Source of the DNA: CAVONB01 sp963697205 | GTDB taxonomy: Bacteria > Pseudomonadota > Alphaproteobacteria > Rhizobiales > Hyphomicrobiaceae | NCBI GenBank assembly: GCA_963697205.1 | Contig: CAVONB010000009.1 | Span: 33,597-97,596, forward strand | Length of the DNA stretch: 64,000 bases | Direction: 5' to 3' | In this document: one piece after another, positions 1-8,785 of the stretch | How positions within the stretch are numbered: the stretch's first letter is position 1 | Layout of the letters: each line of letters opens with the position of its first letter | The notes under the pieces: generated by a model | What the model saw: the letters and a program-made list of their open reading frames with translations, nothing else | Told to the model about the DNA's origin: nothing | The model's database searches: none | Program-made: the position numbers and the translations under genes

Positions 1-544
1 GCGCGATGCCGATGCGCGCGCGTTGGCCGCCCGAGAACTGATGAGGATAGCGCCGCATCATGGTGGGGTCGAGGCCGACGCGTCCGAGCAGGTCGGCGAC
101 ATAGTCGGCGCGCTCGCTGGCGGCCACGATGCCGTGCACCACGGCCGCCTCGCCGACGATGCTCTCGACACGCTGGCGCGGGTTGAGCGAGGCCGACGGG
201 TCCTGGAAGATCATCTGGACGGCGAGGCGGGCCCTCTTGCCCGCATCGGCGTCAAGCGTGGCACGGTCGAGGCCCTCGAACAGGACGGCGCCCTCGGTCG
301 GCGTCATCAGGCCCGCGAGCATGCGGCCGAGCGTCGATTTTCCGCAGCCCGATTCGCCGACGAGGCCGACGACCTCGCCCTTCCCAATGGCCAGCGAGAC
401 GCTGTCGACTGCGTGTACGGTTTCCTCGCGCTGGCCGGATCCAAGTGCGGCAGCGATGCGGCCGGCAATGTCGAGCGATTTCACGAAGCGCTTGGTAAGA
501 TCGCGCGCTTCCAGCACCGGTGTCGTGATCGGTAACGCGCTCAT
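1..544 (-). CDS. Oligopeptide/dipeptide ABC transporter ATPase, OppF/DppF type (partial, cut by window edge)
   Basis: Cytoplasmic ATPase that powers peptide import through the permeases encoded just upstream. Reading the minus strand from ATG at 544, about 181 codons are present before the window edge: Walker A GESGCGKST, Q-loop region MIFQDPSASLNPRQ and ABC signature SGGQRARIGIA. Walker B and the C-terminal oligopeptide-binding extension lie outside the window. The start overlaps the stop of the preceding ATPase gene by ATGA, which indicates translational coupling in a five-gene operon. Peptide substrate class (di- or oligopeptide, or another small solute such as nickel or an opine) cannot be told from the sequence. 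Confidence 0.93.
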   Translation of the reverse strand, partial: MSALPITTPVLEARDLTKRFVKSLDIAGRIAAALGSGQREETVHAVDSVSLAIGKGEVVGLVGESGCGKSTLGRMLAGLMTPTEGAVLFEGLDRATLDADAGKRARLAVQMIFQDPSASLNPRQRVESIVGEAAVVHGIVAASERADYVADLLGRVGLDPTMMRRYPHQFSGGQRARIGIA

Positions 545-1548
545 GGCATCGCCTCCATCAGCGGGCGACAGCAGCGGACCTCGCGGTTCGGTGCGATGGG
601 TCGGGTGGGCTGCGCGGTCTCGCAACCCTCGCCGCGGTGCGCGCAGCGTGGCCGGAAGGGACAACCGGCCGGCAGATCGAGCAAGGAGGGCGCGCTGCCT
701 GGGATCTGGGTCAGTCGCGCGCCGCGCGCATTGGCGCTCGGCACGGAGCCGAGCAGTCCGGCCGTGTAGGGATGGGCAGGGTTTGTGACCACGTCGGCGG
801 TCGGTCCTGTTTCGACGATGCGGCCGGCGTACATGACGGCGATCCGGTCGGCGAGCGCGGAGACGATGGCGAGATCGTGTGTGATCCAGATCATCGCCGT
901 GCCGGTTTTTCGGCACATCTCCTGCGCGAGGTGCAGGATCTGGCCCTGGATGGTGACGTCGAGCGCGGTGGTCGGCTCGTCGGCGATGACAAGATCGGGC
1001 CGGTTGATGAAGGCAATTGCGATCGCGAGGCGCTGGCGCATACCGCCCGACAGCTCGTGGGGATAGGCGGCCAGACGGCGCTCGGGGCTCGGGATGCCGA
1101 CCTCGGCGAGCGCCGCGACGGCCAGCCGGCGGGCCTCCTCGCGCGAGACCTTGCGGTGGGCGCTGATCGCCTCGATGATCTGTGTGTCGACGCGCAGGAC
1201 CGGGTTGAGCGTCATCATCGGATCCTGGAAGATCATCGCGATGCGATTGCCGCGCAGATCGCGCAGGCGCTGTGGCACAGCCGTGGTCAGGGCCTCGCCC
1301 TTGAAGCGGATCGCCCCCGACACGATGCGGCCCGGCGGATCGATCAGGCCGAGGATCGAGAAGCCGGTGATCGATTTGCCCGAGCCCGATTCGCCGACGA
1401 GGCCCAGCACCTCGCCGGCATCCACGTGGAAGGTCACGCCGTCGACGGCCTTGACCACGCCGGCCCTGGTGAAGAAGTGCGTTGCCAGTTCGTCGACCGC
1501 GAGCGTGGCTTCTGGCGTCGGGCCCGACGTCGAGATGGCCCCAGTCAT
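541..1548 (-). CDS. Oligopeptide/dipeptide ABC transporter ATPase, OppD/DppD type
   Basis: First of the two ATPases of the peptide importer, 335 aa. Walker A GESGSGKS, Q-loop MIFQDPMMTLNPVLR, signature LSGGMRQRLAIA and Walker B DLVIADEPTTALD are all intact. The C-terminal segment with CPFRPRCAHRGEGC is the cysteine-containing region typical of the OppD/OppF family. The reading frame stays open well upstream of 1548, but that part is antisense-like, Arg-rich sequence over the permease gene. The ATG at 1548 is preferred because it overlaps the upstream permease stop as ATGA and puts the Walker A at the usual distance from the N-terminus. Confidence 0.95.
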   Translation of the reverse strand: MTGAISTSGPTPEATLAVDELATHFFTRAGVVKAVDGVTFHVDAGEVLGLVGESGSGKSITGFSILGLIDPPGRIVSGAIRFKGEALTTAVPQRLRDLRGNRIAMIFQDPMMTLNPVLRVDTQIIEAISAHRKVSREEARRLAVAALAEVGIPSPERRLAAYPHELSGGMRQRLAIAIAFINRPDLVIADEPTTALDVTIQGQILHLAQEMCRKTGTAMIWITHDLAIVSALADRIAVMYAGRIVETGPTADVVTNPAHPYTAGLLGSVPSANARGARLTQIPGSAPSLLDLPAGCPFRPRCAHRGEGCETAQPTRPIAPNREVRCCRPLMEAMP

Positions 1549-2474
1549 CGCGAAAGCCTCGGGTTGAGCGCGTCGCGAAGGCGGTCGCCGACGAGGTTGA
1601 TCGACATGATTGTGATCAGCAGCGCGAGGCCCGGGAAGAAGCTGATCCAGTACTTGCCCGACAGCATGTACTCGAAGCCGTTGGAGATGAGCAGGCCCAG
1701 CGAGGGCTCGGTCGGCGGCAGGCCGACGCCGAGGAACGACAGCGTAGCTTCGAGCGCGATGGCGTGCGCGGTCTGCACGGCGCCGACGACGATCAGCGGC
1801 GCGAGGCAGTTGGGAAGGATGTGGCGCAACAGGATGCGCGTGTGCGACAGGCCGAGACAGCGGGCGGCCTCGACATAGTCCTTGCCCCGCTCGACGAGCG
1901 CGCTCGCGCGCACGGTGCGGGCGAAGTAGGCCCACTGTACGGTCACGAGGGCGATGATGATCTTATCGACGCCTTTGCCCAGGATTGCGATCAGCATCAG
2001 TGCGATCAGGATCGCGGGAAACGAGAGCTGCATGTCGATCAGGCGCATGATCGCCGCCTCGATGCGCCCGCCGGCGTAGGCGGCGATCAGGCCGACCACG
2101 GCGCCGAGCACCATGGCGATGAGACCCGACAGCACGCCGACGGCAAGCGAGATCCGCAGGCCGTAGAGCATGGCGGAGACGAGGTCGCGCCCGGCTCCGT
2201 CCGAGCCGAGCCAGAAAGTCATGCCCGTCATGCTCTTGCTGCCGGGCGGTTGGCGGCTGTCCATGACGTCGACGGTGGCGAGGTCATAGGGGTTCTGCGG
2301 CGCGATCCAGGGCGCAAGGACGGCAAGCACGACGATGATCGCCAGAAGGCAGAGCGCGACGGCTGCAATACGGCTTTCGAGAAAGGCTGACAGAAATCTG
2401 CGAAAGGGTCGCTCGGCTTCGACCGCGCCCGCGCCCCCGCTGCGATCCGACGGCGTGCCGGCGTCGATGCTCAT
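1545..2474 (-). CDS. Peptide ABC transporter permease, OppC/DppC type
   Basis: Inner-membrane permease, 309 aa. An N-terminal cytoplasmic tail is followed by a first membrane helix near residues 35-55, the periplasmic segment typical of OppC with LGSDGAGRD, then five more helices. The EAA loop that docks the ATPase reads roughly YVEAARCLGLSHTRILLRHILPN. The start ATG at 2474 overlaps the stop of the OppB-type gene by ATGA, and the downstream ATPase overlaps in the same way. Every junction from this permease to the ATPases is therefore a 4-nt overlap, consistent with stoichiometric translation of the membrane complex. Confidence 0.95.
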   Translation of the reverse strand: MSIDAGTPSDRSGGAGAVEAERPFRRFLSAFLESRIAAVALCLLAIIVVLAVLAPWIAPQNPYDLATVDVMDSRQPPGSKSMTGMTFWLGSDGAGRDLVSAMLYGLRISLAVGVLSGLIAMVLGAVVGLIAAYAGGRIEAAIMRLIDMQLSFPAILIALMLIAILGKGVDKIIIALVTVQWAYFARTVRASALVERGKDYVEAARCLGLSHTRILLRHILPNCLAPLIVVGAVQTAHAIALEATLSFLGVGLPPTEPSLGLLISNGFEYMLSGKYWISFFPGLALLITIMSINLVGDRLRDALNPRLSR

Positions 2475-3448
2475 GCGCCAGTCTCCGCCAGACGCACGCG
2501 CGGATCGAGCACCGAATAGAGGATGTCGACGACGAGATTGATGAACACGAACAGCAGCACGATGATGACGAGGTAGGCGACAATCACCGGCCGGTCGAGC
2601 GACTGGATCGAGGTAATGAGCAGGCGCCCCATGCCGGGCCAGGCGAAGATCGTTTCTGTCACCACCGAAAAGGCGACGAGGTTGCCGAACTCGAGCCCGA
2701 TAACGGTGATGACCGGAATCAGGATGTTCTTCAATAGGTGCACACCCACGACGCGCCGCTCGGACAGGCCCTTGGCGCGGGCGAAGCGGATGTAGTCCTG
2801 CAGAATGCCCTCGCGCGCGCCGGCCTGCGTCAGGCGGATGACGAGCGACATTTTGAGGAGCGCGAGGTTGAAGGCGGGCAAAGCCAGATGGCGCCAGCCG
2901 TCGAGCGTGAAGAGACTCGACGTAATGCCGAGCACCGTCGAGGTTTGTCCGCGGCCCGACGACGGCAGCCAACCGAGCATCACCGCAAACACCATGATCA
3001 GCATCAGGCCGACCCAGAATGTCGGCAGCGAGAAGCCGACGATGGACCCAGCCATGATGGACTTGCCGCCGACGCTGTCGGGCTTGAGGCCCGCGTAGAG
3101 CCCGAGCGGGATGCCGAGCACGACGGCGAACAGCAGCGCGGCGAAGGCCAGCTCGAACGTGGCCGGCATGCGCTGGAGAATAACGCGCATGGCCGGCTCG
3201 CCGAACACGAACGACTTGCCGAGGTCGCCTTCGGACACGCCGCCGACGAAGTGGAGGTACTGCTCCCAGAGGGGACGATCGAGGCCGAGTGCCTGGATGG
3301 CGCGATCGATCTCGGCCTGGTCGGCCTGCGGGTCGATCAGCAGGTAGACGGGATTGCCGATCACGTGCACGCCGGCGAACACGATCACCGACATCAGCGC
3401 GATGACGAGCGCACTCTGCATCAGACGCCGGAGGATGAAGGCGAGCAT
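2471..3448 (-). CDS. Peptide ABC transporter permease, OppB/DppB type
   Basis: Inner-membrane permease, 325 aa, opening with MLAFILRRLMQS and a signal-anchor helix, followed by the OppB-type periplasmic domain containing GLDRPLWEQYLHFV and GDLGKSF. Further helices and an EAA-type loop (DYIRFARAKGLSERRV) complete the family pattern. It follows the binding-protein gene after a 56-bp gap that contains a strong inverted repeat (3462-3497). Length and topology match the family, and nothing appears degraded. Confidence 0.95.
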   Translation of the reverse strand: MLAFILRRLMQSALVIALMSVIVFAGVHVIGNPVYLLIDPQADQAEIDRAIQALGLDRPLWEQYLHFVGGVSEGDLGKSFVFGEPAMRVILQRMPATFELAFAALLFAVVLGIPLGLYAGLKPDSVGGKSIMAGSIVGFSLPTFWVGLMLIMVFAVMLGWLPSSGRGQTSTVLGITSSLFTLDGWRHLALPAFNLALLKMSLVIRLTQAGAREGILQDYIRFARAKGLSERRVVGVHLLKNILIPVITVIGLEFGNLVAFSVVTETIFAWPGMGRLLITSIQSLDRPVIVAYLVIIVLLFVFINLVVDILYSVLDPRVRLAETGA

Positions 3449-3461
3449 GGGCGCGCTCCGT

Positions 3462-3497
3462 GGGGGCGGGCGCGACGGTGTTTCTCGTCGCGCCCCC
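3462..3497 (-). promoter_or_regulatory. Intercistronic hairpin between binding-protein and permease genes
   Basis: GC-rich inverted repeat (GGGCGCGACG near 3468-3477 against CGTCGCGCCC near 3486-3495, loop of about 8 nt). There is no following U-run, so it is not a simple terminator. Such hairpins after binding-protein genes are known to stabilise the upstream mRNA or attenuate the permease genes, giving excess binding protein. That role is inferred from position. Confidence 0.5.
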
Positions 3498-3504
3498 GCG
3501 TCCT

Positions 3505-5085
3505 TCAGTTCCCGCTCAGGTATTTGAGCAGCGTGTTTTCATCGGAGCGGGCCTTGTAAGTGAGACCCTTGCGCGCGGCCCACGTGCTCACCTGGTAGTG
3601 CAGCGGGATGATCGCGACATCCTCGATGGCAATCTCGGTCGCCTTGGCGAGGAGCGCCGCGCGCTTTGGATCGTCGTTGGTCACGAGTGCTTCCTCGGTC
3701 AGGCGGTCGACCTCCGCGTTGGAGTAGCGGCCACGGTTGGTGGCGCCGCGACCCGTTGCTTTGTTGAACGTCATGACGAGCGGCTTGACTGAGCCCGAGG
3801 CTTCGCCTGTGCCGGCACTCCAGCCCACGAGGATGAAGCTGAACTCGGGGCCACCGCCGGGTCCGCCGGTCGACGCGCGCGTGAAGAACGTGGCGGGTGG
3901 CAATGCCTCGATGGACGTCTCGATGCCGATGCGGGAGAGCATCTGCGCCACCGCTTCGGCGATCTTGATGTCGTTGGTGTATCGGCCGTTGGGCGTGTGC
4001 AGCGTCAACTTGAAACCGTTGGCAAGGCCTGCGTCGGCGAGAAACTTCTTGGCGCCAGCGAGGTCGTAACCCTCTGGCTTCAGCTTGTCGGAGACGCCGA
4101 AGTAGCCTTCGGGCAGGAACTGCGAGGCGGGAAGGGCTGCATTCTCCATCACACGCTCGACAATGGCGGGCCGGTTGAGCGCCTTGGACATTGCCTTCCT
4201 GACGCGCACGTCGCGCAGCGGGTTCTTGATCTCGGCGCCGTCCTTACCCTTCGCAAAGGGTGTCGTCTCCCGCGCATGATCGACGAAGAAGTAGATGACG
4301 CGGTTCGAGGTCGCCTGCGCGATTTGGAGCTTCGGATCGTTCGTCAGGCGCGCGATGTCGGCGGTCGGCACGTCCTCGATGAAGTCGACGTCACCCGCAA
4401 GCAGTGCTGCAACGCGTGTCGGTCCGGACTTGATCAAGCGGAACGTCGCCTTTTGCCAGTCGGGCTTCTTGCCCCAGTAAGCATCGTTGCGGGCGAGCTC
4501 GACGCGGTCGCCCGGCGTGAACTTGACGAGCTTCCAGGCACCCGTACCGACTGCTGCCTTTCCGGAATTGAAGTCAGCGGTCGTGGCGCCTTCGCCATGC
4601 TTCTTCGATACGATCATGATCGTGGCGAGGTCGTTGGCCATGGTCGGGTAGACCGAGCCCGTGCTGAACCGCACAGTGTGGTCATCGACCTTGGTGACCT
4701 TCTTGCCCTTGACTGCGCCGCCGAAGCTCGACGGGCTGTTGGGCACGTTGCCGGCCCGGCCGAAAGTGAAGACGACGTCGTCGGCAGTGAACGGCGTGCC
4801 GTCGTGCCAGGTGACGCCCTTCCTCAGCTTGAACTCCCAGGTCGCATCGTCCACCACCTTCCAACTCTCGGCGAGACCCGGGATCAGACGCTGCTTCTCG
4901 TCCATCTCGATCAAGCGCTCGTAGATGTGGCTGAGAAAGGCGTTGTTCGGCGTCAGATTATGGTAGTGCGGGTCCATCGATGACGGCTCTGCGGAGAGCG
5001 CCACCTTGATCTCCTGAGCCGAGGCTCCGGCAGGCATGACCAACATGCCGGCGATTGCCACCAGCGCGCGCATGAAGAACGACAT
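3505..5085 (-). CDS. Peptide ABC transporter substrate-binding protein (SBP family 5)
   Basis: Periplasmic receptor of the importer, 526 aa. A signal peptide starts MSFFMRALVAIAGML and ends near ASAQ. The mature protein contains SSMDPHYHN and the family-5 signature region ending in WHDGTPFTADDVVFTF, as in DppA/OppA proteins. An upstream in-frame start is possible at 5145, but ATG 5085 is chosen because it has GGGAG about 7 nt upstream and begins the signal peptide. It is the first gene of the operon, reading away from the divergent M20 peptidase, so the 104-bp gap probably carries both promoters. Confidence 0.95.
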   Translation of the reverse strand: MSFFMRALVAIAGMLVMPAGASAQEIKVALSAEPSSMDPHYHNLTPNNAFLSHIYERLIEMDEKQRLIPGLAESWKVVDDATWEFKLRKGVTWHDGTPFTADDVVFTFGRAGNVPNSPSSFGGAVKGKKVTKVDDHTVRFSTGSVYPTMANDLATIMIVSKKHGEGATTADFNSGKAAVGTGAWKLVKFTPGDRVELARNDAYWGKKPDWQKATFRLIKSGPTRVAALLAGDVDFIEDVPTADIARLTNDPKLQIAQATSNRVIYFFVDHARETTPFAKGKDGAEIKNPLRDVRVRKAMSKALNRPAIVERVMENAALPASQFLPEGYFGVSDKLKPEGYDLAGAKKFLADAGLANGFKLTLHTPNGRYTNDIKIAEAVAQMLSRIGIETSIEALPPATFFTRASTGGPGGGPEFSFILVGWSAGTGEASGSVKPLVMTFNKATGRGATNRGRYSNAEVDRLTEEALVTNDDPKRAALLAKATEIAIEDVAIIPLHYQVSTWAARKGLTYKARSDENTLLKYLSGN

Positions 5086-5189
5086 CGTAGTCTCCCTTTG
5101 CGATATCTTCCCTAGAGGCTTGCACGGATCTGGCGTCGCGTGCAATGCATCGCCGTGCCCGGAACGCGGGCAGACCAGGAGACCCCGCC

Positions 5190-6329
5190 ATGAGCGCGCT
5201 CGCAGGATCGATCGACGTCGAGGCCGTGCTGGCCGACATCGAATGCATGGCCAGCATCGAGAGTCATACGGCCAGCCCCGAAGGGGTTAACCGCATGATG
5301 GACCTGATGATGACGTGGTTCGAGCCGCTCGGGGCCGGGCTCGAGCGGCAGAAAATCGACCCGCGGTTCGGCGATATGGTTCGTGTAGCGACTGACCCGG
5401 GGCGGGCCGGGCCGGGCATTCTCGTCCTGTCGCACCTGGATACGGTTCATCCCTTAGGAACGATTGCGCGTGATCTGCCGATCCGCCGCGACGGCGACCG
5501 GCTCTACGGGCCGGGCGTGTTCGACATGAAGGGCGGTGCGATGCTCGCGATCGCCGCATGGCGCAGCCTCGTCGCGGCCAAGGTCCGCACGCCGCTGCCG
5601 GTGACGTTTCTGTTCACGCCCGACGAGGAGAACGGGTCGGTCGGCTCGCGCCAGCACATCGAAGCCGCGGCCAGGAACGCCAAGTATGTGCTTGTCACAG
5701 AGCCCAAGCGGCATGGCGGACGCGTGGTGACGGCGCGCAAGGGCACTGGCCGTTTTCAGATCGAGGCGCGCGGCCGCCCGTCTCATGCGGGCGCCAAGCA
5801 TGAGGAGGGCCGCAGCGCGATCCGCGCCATTGCGCACGCCATTCTCGAGATCGAGGGTTGGACGGATTATGCGCGCGGTATCACTACCAATGTCGGCATC
5901 GTGCAGGGTGGGACCGGCGTCAACGTGATCCCGGAACATGCGCGCATCAATGCCGATGTGCGCGTCTGCGATCCGCACAGCGCCGCGGAGATGGATCGCA
6001 GGTATCGCGCGCTCACCTCCAAGGTGGACGGCGTGACGCTGAACGTCGCGGGGGGTATGACACGACCGCCGTGGACGTTCGATGCGACGGCCGAGCAGAT
6101 TTTCGGCACGGCGGCGGCGATCGCGGCCGACCTCGGAATCAAGCTCGCGACGGGCCCGCGCACGGGCGGCGGATCGGACGGCAATTTCACAGCGGCGATG
6201 GGTATCCCGACGCTCGACGGCCTGGGGGTGGACGGAGAGGGCGCGCATACCCTCGACGAGCATCTATTGATCCCGTCGATCGCGCCGGGCGTTCGCCTGC
6301 TCCAGGGTCTGTTCGAGCGGTTGAGTTGA
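5190..6329 (+). CDS. M20 family metallopeptidase (glutamate carboxypeptidase/ArgE-DapE-like)
   Basis: Probably a cytoplasmic zinc exopeptidase or amidohydrolase, 379 aa. Visible M20 motifs: LSHLDTVHPLG (His ligand near residue 81), GPGVFDMKGG (bridging Asp near 111), TPDEENGS (catalytic Glu pair near 143) and the C-terminal GGSDGNF and GAHTLDEH ligand regions. The dimerisation (lid) domain lies between about 180 and 290. ATG 5190 is selected over upstream starts because AGGAG sits about 10 nt before it. It is divergent from the peptide importer, which suggests that imported peptides or acylated amino acids are hydrolysed by this enzyme. Exact substrate unknown. Confidence 0.93.
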   Translation: MSALAGSIDVEAVLADIECMASIESHTASPEGVNRMMDLMMTWFEPLGAGLERQKIDPRFGDMVRVATDPGRAGPGILVLSHLDTVHPLGTIARDLPIRRDGDRLYGPGVFDMKGGAMLAIAAWRSLVAAKVRTPLPVTFLFTPDEENGSVGSRQHIEAAARNAKYVLVTEPKRHGGRVVTARKGTGRFQIEARGRPSHAGAKHEEGRSAIRAIAHAILEIEGWTDYARGITTNVGIVQGGTGVNVIPEHARINADVRVCDPHSAAEMDRRYRALTSKVDGVTLNVAGGMTRPPWTFDATAEQIFGTAAAIAADLGIKLATGPRTGGGSDGNFTAAMGIPTLDGLGVDGEGAHTLDEHLLIPSIAPGVRLLQGLFERLS

Positions 6330-6741
6330 AGCGTCGAACCACAACGTGGCCAAAGCTCCGCAACGCCCGGGCAATGCCCTGGCTGAAGAGGGGTCGGCGC
6401 ACTGACTTGCCCTCGATCTGGCGGCGTTACGCCGACCGCCTTGCCCAATCCCACATGGCCAGGACCGATATGGCTCCGCCTCAACCAGCAACGGTTGGAA
6501 GGTCAGCGTTTTCCATAACCTGTGTGTCGACCAAACGGCTCGAGCAACCCAGTCCCGTTGCCTTCGGCGCGGCTCATCAAAAGACTGAAATCGGCTCCCT
6601 CATTGAAGGGGGGGCTGTAGCTTTCTGAAGCGCAGTTGATGACTTGGTGCGCTGCAAAAGGCGCAATCTCCCTGGACACGCGGCGCCCTTCCGGAATATC
6701 CACTATTCGCGGGGCGTTCGTCCCGGCGAGGGGGAGGGGGT
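6330..6741 (+). other. Intergenic region, no gene recognised
   Basis: About 410 bp between the M20 peptidase and the next gene. The frames that stay open here are short and Arg-rich, with no recognisable domain. The last 20 bp carry a very purine-rich Shine-Dalgarno stretch for the gene at 6742. Confidence 0.5.
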
Positions 6742-8502
6742 ATGCCAATACGTCGGCACTTGGCGGTCGCGGCTGCGTGCGCTGTCGGCCTATTCGCGCT
6801 CCAGGCGGAGGCGCTTGCTGATCAGGATTGGCTGGCCGAACGCTTCGGGGGCGGTGCGGCAAAGCCCCCGCAAGTGGGCAAAAATGCTGATCCGAATCCT
6901 CCGGGCACTGCGCAGGCCAAACCTGAACTTCTCCAACCCAAGCTGCCCCCCTCGTTCGGGAAGTGGCGCTGGAGAATTACCAAGACGTCTTGGTCCGAGA
7001 CGGACGAGAAAGGCTTCGAAGCTTTCATCACAGCGATCGGCGAGAGCGACTGCGGGACGGTCCACGACTGCATAAACTCGCCACAGGCCAATCCAAGATT
7101 TCAGGCTGGCAACCCACCGTATTACCGGTTTTACGCCGACTGTGCCGATCTCCCCTATTTTCTGAGGGCCTACTACGCCTCGCGCAACGGGCTGCCCTAC
7201 TCTTTCTCATATCGGTACTCGGCTCATCCTCGCGGCACGCGAAACAAGACGGCGATTACCGGCAACAGGATCACCGAACGCCACGATATCGTGGGGCCCG
7301 GTCCCGACATGCGAATTGCATGGGCCGAGATCGGCCGGTTCGTCTCATCGGAGCATTTTCGCACGCCGGCCCAATACTCGGCCAAATTGCTGCCCGACCA
7401 TTATCCGGTCCAGCTGACGCGCGACAGCATCCGCCCCGGCACCGTGATCTTCGATCCGGATGGCCATCTGGCGATCGTCTATAAGGTTACGGATGACGGC
7501 CGCATCCATTACATCGACTCCCATCCCGACAACTCCTTGACGCGCGGCGTCTACAATCGGGAGTTCGCACGGGTGGAGCCGGAGATGGGATCCGGCTTCA
7601 AGCGCTTCCGTCCATTCGTGCTGAAAGGCGCCAGACGGGCCGCCGACGGCACGCTGATCGGCGGCAAGATCGTCCACAAAACCGACAAGGAACTCTCCGA
7701 CTGGTCCCTCGAGCAGTTCTACGGCAACGAGCCGACACGGCCGGGCAAGTGGAGCGAAGGCAAGTTCGTCCTCAACGGCAAGACATACGATTACTACGAT
7801 TACCTGCGGTTCAAGCTCGCCTATGCCGGCTTCAAGTACAAGCCGGTCGATGAGGCCCGCGAGGCAATTCGCGGGATTTGCCAAGATCTGCGCTACCGGG
7901 TCGACATGGTTCAGATCGCGGTCAAGGCGGGTATCCATCGTCGTCCTCAGCCAAACAAGCTGCCCGACAACATCTATGCGACAAAGGGCGACTGGGAGAC
8001 CTACTCGACGCCCTCGCGAGATGCTCGGCTGAAGACCTCGTTCGAGGAGCTGCGCGACGAAATCGCACGCTTCATAGATCTCCACAAGAGCGGCAGCGAT
8101 CTTCTGAGCTACGACGGCACCAGCCTTCGCGACGATCTGGCAAAGGTCTACCGGCAGGAGACCGCGGCGTGCGCGATCACCTACCTAAGGTCCGATGGGT
8201 CGGCAAAAACGCTGTCCTACCACGAGGTCGAGAAGCGGCTCTTCGACCTTTCCTTCGACCCGCATCACTGTCCGGAACTGAGATGGGGAGCGCGCAGCTC
8301 CGAAGAGCTGGCCACCTGTCCGGACGATGCCAACAAGCGGGCCTGGTACACCGCGCAGGACCGCTTGCGCAATCAGGTCACCCGCACATACGGGGAGCCG
8401 ATGGGCTGGACGCTTGGCCAGCTTCGTAACCCAAAGCTCGACATCGGCATCGCAGAAGTCCCAGATGTGAATGTGCTGGCCGCCTTGGGTGCGAGTGACT
8501 GA
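6742..8502 (+). CDS. Secreted protein of unknown function with papain-like (NlpC/P60- or CHAP-like) core
   Basis: 586 aa, with an N-terminal signal peptide (MPIRRHLAVAAACAVGLFAL, cleavage after about residue 27) and a strong purine-rich ribosome-binding site (GGGGGAGGGGG). I do not recognise a named family. The segment YADCADLPYFLRAYYA (Cys134) followed about 108 residues later by DPDGHLAIVYKV (His242) and then HYIDSHPD has the order and spacing of the Cys-His(-polar) site in papain-fold peptidases and amidases, in which Cys begins a helix and His begins a strand. The remaining 300 residues look helical and contain four Cys that could form disulfides. It precedes the peptide synthetase gene by about 280 bp on the same strand. 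Catalysis is inferred, not shown. Confidence 0.72.
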   Translation: MPIRRHLAVAAACAVGLFALQAEALADQDWLAERFGGGAAKPPQVGKNADPNPPGTAQAKPELLQPKLPPSFGKWRWRITKTSWSETDEKGFEAFITAIGESDCGTVHDCINSPQANPRFQAGNPPYYRFYADCADLPYFLRAYYASRNGLPYSFSYRYSAHPRGTRNKTAITGNRITERHDIVGPGPDMRIAWAEIGRFVSSEHFRTPAQYSAKLLPDHYPVQLTRDSIRPGTVIFDPDGHLAIVYKVTDDGRIHYIDSHPDNSLTRGVYNREFARVEPEMGSGFKRFRPFVLKGARRAADGTLIGGKIVHKTDKELSDWSLEQFYGNEPTRPGKWSEGKFVLNGKTYDYYDYLRFKLAYAGFKYKPVDEAREAIRGICQDLRYRVDMVQIAVKAGIHRRPQPNKLPDNIYATKGDWETYSTPSRDARLKTSFEELRDEIARFIDLHKSGSDLLSYDGTSLRDDLAKVYRQETAACAITYLRSDGSAKTLSYHEVEKRLFDLSFDPHHCPELRWGARSSEELATCPDDANKRAWYTAQDRLRNQVTRTYGEPMGWTLGQLRNPKLDIGIAEVPDVNVLAALGASD

Positions 8503-8785
8503 CCAGCGAGCCTCGGCAGATCCACGCTACAGCCATTCTATTGAGCAGGTGCAGCAGCGGCTGGCCAGATTGCAGCGGCGCAACAGATACCGAAAAATCT
8601 GACGTTTCGGCTTGGAATATCGCTTGCCTGCTCACGGAGTATGGCCCGTTCCTATCCTCGGGATTGGTTCGTCGTTTACCAAGCGGATCTCAGGGGTGGG
8701 ATCTGCTGTGCCGTGTGGATTATGCATTGGATCGACCGGGGGCATTCCCTACCTTCGGCGGAACCTGGGGAAATGCGCAGCGTCC

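Noticed and set aside
1482..3559. Long plus-strand open frames opposite the peptide-transporter operon
   Set aside because: They are rich in Arg, Asp and His, contain no domain, and lie exactly antisense to intact transporter genes.
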